DNA from: JACIYW01 sp014359745
GTDB lineage: Bacteria > Pseudomonadota > Alphaproteobacteria > Rhodobacterales > Rhodobacteraceae
Assembly: GCA_050433985.1 (NCBI GenBank)
Contig: JBNPWE010000006.1
Coordinates: forward strand, 62,001 to 126,000
DNA length: 64,000 nucleotides
Direction of reading: 5' to 3'
Part shown: positions 61,565-64,000 of the stretch, in pieces
Numbering within the stretch: position 1 is the stretch's first letter
Layout: the number at the start of each line of letters is the position of its first letter
The notes under the pieces: model-generated
Database searches by the model: none
Told to the model about the DNA's origin: nothing
The model's input: only the letters and a program-made list of their open reading frames with translations
Made by a program: the position numbers and the translations under genes

Positions 61565-63882
61565 GCGACGACAGCGTCCTGCATTTCAACCCGTGGATGG
61601 ACTTCAACGACGGGCCACCGTCCGAGAACCCCTTCGGCTGCGATCCCGACCCCGAGCAGATCGCCGTCTTCCTCGACACCGTGTTCTGCTGGTGCGAGGG
61701 GCTGATCCCGCTACGCGGTTTCGTTGATAAGGGTCAGGGCCGGGACGGCAAGCCGCACAACATCTGGATCCCCGCCGACGACACCGCGCCGGGAAAACTC
61801 GCGACCTTCGCCGCCTGGGCGAACCGCGAGGGCGCCGCCGTCTATGTCATTCCTGGCACCGTCGCCGAGCAGGGTCAGGCCCGCGCCGCCGATGTGCTGC
61901 AGATGCAGGCCATCGTCGTCGATCTCGACGCGGGCGACATCCCGGCCAAGCTGGACCATGTCACCCGCCACCTCGGCGCGCCCACGCTGATCATCGAGAG
62001 CGGTGGGCGGACGCCCGAGGGTGCGGCCAAGCTCCATGTCTGGTGGAAACTGACCGAGCCCGCCGAGGGCGACGACCTGGCCACCCTCTGCCGCCTGCGC
62101 GGCGAGATCGCCGTGAAGGTCGGCGGCGACACGCATTTCCGCTCGGCGCACCAGCCGATCCGGGTGCCGGGCACCGTCTATCACAAACACGGCCATCAAC
62201 GCCTCGTGCAGATCCGCGAACATCGCGACGTCGAAGTAGATCTTGCGGATTTCGCCGAAAGGGTCGCCGAGATGCCGCCGCTGCCAGGCGTAGGCTTCGC
62301 CAGCGACGTTGCCGCGCCGACCGCGAAGCCCGGCATCGACGCGGTGCTCACCACGCCGGTGCGCGAGGGCGCGGTCGACGATTGGTCCCGTTTCCAAGGA
62401 GCCAGCGCCGCCATCGGCCATTACATTCGCCTGGTGCACGAGGGCCGCCTCGACCCTTTCGCGGGCTGGGAGGCGATCTGCGGCTACAACGCCGCCATGC
62501 TGCGCCCGTCCTGGCCGCTCGATCGGCTGATGGCCGAGTCCGAACGGCTCTGGGCGCTGCATGTGAAGCGCAACGGCCCGCCGCTCCTGCGCTCGGCCCA
62601 TGTCGATGCCCCGGCCAGCCCGCTGCCGACCTTCAGCCTCGGCGCGCTGCTCGACGACACCAGTCCGATGCCCGAGGACATCATCGGTCCCCGCGTACTG
62701 ACACCTGGCGGGCTCCTGGTGCTGGGCGGCGCGCCCAAGGTCGGCAAGAGCGACTTCCTGATCTCATGGCTCGTGCACATGGCCGCTGGCGTGCCGTTCC
62801 TCGGCTTCACGCCGCCCCGGCCGCTGCGCGTGTTCTATCTGCAGGCCGAGATCCAGTATCACTATCTGCGCGAGCGCATGCAGCAGATCGCGTTGCCTGC
62901 CGCCGTGATCGCCGCCGCGCGCGACACCTTCATCGCCACGCCGAAGCTGAAGCTGCTGCTCGACGCGGAAGGCGTCGCTCGCGTGGCCGAGGCGATCCAA
63001 GTCGCATTCCCCGACGCGCCGCCCGACATAATCGTCATCGACCCGATCCGCAACCTCTTCGATGGCGGCCCTGAGGGCGGCGGCGAGAACGACAACACCG
63101 CCATGATGTTCTTCCTGAAGGACCGGGTGGAGCTTCTCCGCGATGCCGTCAATCCGGACGCGGGCGTCATCCTCGCCCACCACACACGCAAGGCCAGCAA
63201 GCACCAGGTCAAGGACGACCCCTTCCTCGCGCTCTCCGGCGCCAGTGCGCTGCGCGGCTTCTACACCTCGGGGCTGCTCATGCACCGGCCCGACGAGGAC
63301 AGCAGCGTCCGCAGGCTGGAAATCGAACTGCGCAACGGCCCCGCGCTGCCGGGCAAGCTGATCGACAAGGTGCAGGGCGAGTGGGTCGAGCTGAACCCGC
63401 TGAACGAGCGCCTGGTGCGCAAGGAGGTCGGCGCCAAACTCGATGCCGAACGTCTGCGCAAGCACGATGTCATCCTCGGCATGTTGCTGGATGAGGCGGC
63501 CAGCGAGCGCCTCTACACCGCCATGCAGTTCGCCGAGACCTTCGAGAACCGGGGCGGTCTGGGCAGCAAGCACACCATCCGCGAGCGGCTCAGCGTGCTG
63601 GCGACCAAGGGTTTCGTGAAGTTCCTGCGCGACCCCTCGGGGTTCGGCTTCCCCGTCACCCGGTCGCGGTTCGGCTACCTCTGCGTGGAAGGCATGCAGT
63701 TCGGCGCGCCTGTCGAGGAGGTCGATCCGGACACCGGCGAGGTCACCGCAACCGCCCGTCCGGTCCTGCCCAGCCACTTCAAATGCCCCCAGTCCGGGCT
63801 CTGCCTGCAGGTCGAAAACCCCGCCGTCTGGGTCTACCCGGAGGGGCTGGAGGACGACCTCACTCATATGAGTGAGGCCTGA
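61561..63882 (+). CDS. Primase-helicase (RepA-like AAA ATPase) of phage module
   Basis: A 773-aa replication protein. The N-terminal 300 residues (…MQAIVVDLDAGDIPAKLDHVTRHLGAPTLIIESGGRTP…HVWWKL…RSAHQPIRVPG) resemble bifunctional DNA primase/polymerase (AEP) domains. The C-terminal ATPase has Walker A GGAPKVGKSDF (389-399) and IIVIDPIRNLFDGG, as in RepA-type hexameric helicases. A winged-helix-like region follows. The start overlaps the nuclease stop. A perfect palindrome lies within its last codons. Confidence 0.88.
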   Translation: MSDDSVLHFNPWMDFNDGPPSENPFGCDPDPEQIAVFLDTVFCWCEGLIPLRGFVDKGQGRDGKPHNIWIPADDTAPGKLATFAAWANREGAAVYVIPGTVAEQGQARAADVLQMQAIVVDLDAGDIPAKLDHVTRHLGAPTLIIESGGRTPEGAAKLHVWWKLTEPAEGDDLATLCRLRGEIAVKVGGDTHFRSAHQPIRVPGTVYHKHGHQRLVQIREHRDVEVDLADFAERVAEMPPLPGVGFASDVAAPTAKPGIDAVLTTPVREGAVDDWSRFQGASAAIGHYIRLVHEGRLDPFAGWEAICGYNAAMLRPSWPLDRLMAESERLWALHVKRNGPPLLRSAHVDAPASPLPTFSLGALLDDTSPMPEDIIGPRVLTPGGLLVLGGAPKVGKSDFLISWLVHMAAGVPFLGFTPPRPLRVFYLQAEIQYHYLRERMQQIALPAAVIAAARDTFIATPKLKLLLDAEGVARVAEAIQVAFPDAPPDIIVIDPIRNLFDGGPEGGGENDNTAMMFFLKDRVELLRDAVNPDAGVILAHHTRKASKHQVKDDPFLALSGASALRGFYTSGLLMHRPDEDSSVRRLEIELRNGPALPGKLIDKVQGEWVELNPLNERLVRKEVGAKLDAERLRKHDVILGMLLDEAASERLYTAMQFAETFENRGGLGSKHTIRERLSVLATKGFVKFLRDPSGFGFPVTRSRFGYLCVEGMQFGAPVEEVDPDTGEVTATARPVLPSHFKCPQSGLCLQVENPAVWVYPEGLEDDLTHMSEA
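63858..63877. promoter_or_regulatory. Perfect 20-bp palindrome in the 3' end of the primase-helicase gene
   Basis: CCTCACTCAT followed by its exact inverse, about 5 bases before the stop codon. The half-site ACTCAT recurs at 63883 (GACTCATATGA) and 63953 (GACTCATG), which suggests an operator with repeated half-sites. A T tract does not follow, so termination is less likely. Confidence 0.6.
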
Positions 63883-63957
63883 CTCATATGACAGCGCCAA
63901 CTGTGCACTCAACGAAATCAACGGGTTACGGGCAAATAAGAGTTAGGTCCCTGACTC

Positions 63958-64000
63958 ATGCCCGAAGACTTCATGAAGTCTTATTCCGTAATGATTTCAG
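63958..64000 (+). CDS. Possible start of a next gene, cut by the window edge
   Basis: ATG at 63958 opens a frame (MPEDFMKSYSVMIS…) that stays open to the end. The upstream TTAGG is a weak ribosome-binding site. Too short to judge. Confidence 0.25.
   Translation, partial: MPEDFMKSYSVMIS
63965..63982. repeat. Perfect 18-bp palindrome near the right edge
   Basis: AAGACTTCA followed by its exact inverse. It could be an operator for the following gene or a hairpin. It overlaps the possible start of that gene. Confidence 0.6.

Overview
The window is about 43 kb of ordinary chromosome followed, from a tRNA-Ser gene at 43000-43089 onward, by about 21 kb of accessory DNA that runs off the right edge. 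The host looks like an alphaproteobacterium of the Rhodobacterales (Rhodobacter/Roseobacter group). The evidence is the order dus-ntrB-ntrC-ntrY-ntrX-trkA-trkH, a fused ispDF, a ChpT phosphotransferase, the ornithine-lipid pair olsB-olsA, an NtrC without the sigma54-contact loop, a GTTC-N7-GTTC SOS box, high GC, and a short interspersed repeat (core GAGTATTT ... GATGAAA) at gene borders. No species is claimed.

Chromosomal part, left to right. A two-TM winged-helix protein, then a leftward block (MarR regulator, nitrilase-family amidase, glutaredoxin 3, ComF-like phosphoribosyltransferase), then a rightward block (NDUFAF5-like methyltransferase, ferrochelatase, stand-alone Lrp ligand-binding domain, SDR oxidoreductase). 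Next come mtnA with a broken glycosyltransferase overlapping its end, a 2Fe-2S ferredoxin, an SOS box followed directly by the tail of dnaE2, a lipoprotein, a small membrane protein, purD and xseA. The leftward operon ispDF-pgpA-pncC diverges from the nitrogen-control operon dus-ntrBC-ntrYX, which leads into the potassium uptake genes trkA and trkH. After an FMN reductase and a deletion remnant of threonine dehydratase there is a TAXI-type TRAP transporter operon, uvrB, rplU-rpmA, a GNAT acetyltransferase, obgE-proB-proA, chpT, a DUF3553 protein, olsBA and a DMT permease.

Accessory part. After tRNA-Ser(CGA) and about 700 bp without a convincing gene lies a tightly overlapping five-gene operon of visibly lower GC (43820-50048): a D12-class adenine methyltransferase, an Eco57I-like adenine methyltransferase, an unrecognised 188-aa protein, a McrB-like AAA+ motor and a McrC-like PD-(D/E)XK nuclease. 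This looks like a motor-driven restriction-modification system with two m6A methyltransferases, and it is the most interesting item here. A leftward serine-recombinase cassette (four genes, each overlapping the next by ATGA) follows. An unrecognised 731-aa protein diverges from it. Then comes a phage-like replication module: Com-like zinc finger, sigma-like regulator, Sak4-like ATPase, probable ssDNA-binding partner, DEAH helicase, DUF6511 protein, zinc-finger/HNH-like protein, Cas4/RecB-like nuclease, and a primase-helicase. Two genes of this module carry copies of the same ~80-bp leader.

Three loci (glycosyltransferase at 6627, imuAB-dnaE2 at 8932, threonine dehydratase at 27692) each keep the two ends of a gene or cassette and lack the middle. 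This suggests a recent history of internal deletion in this chromosome.
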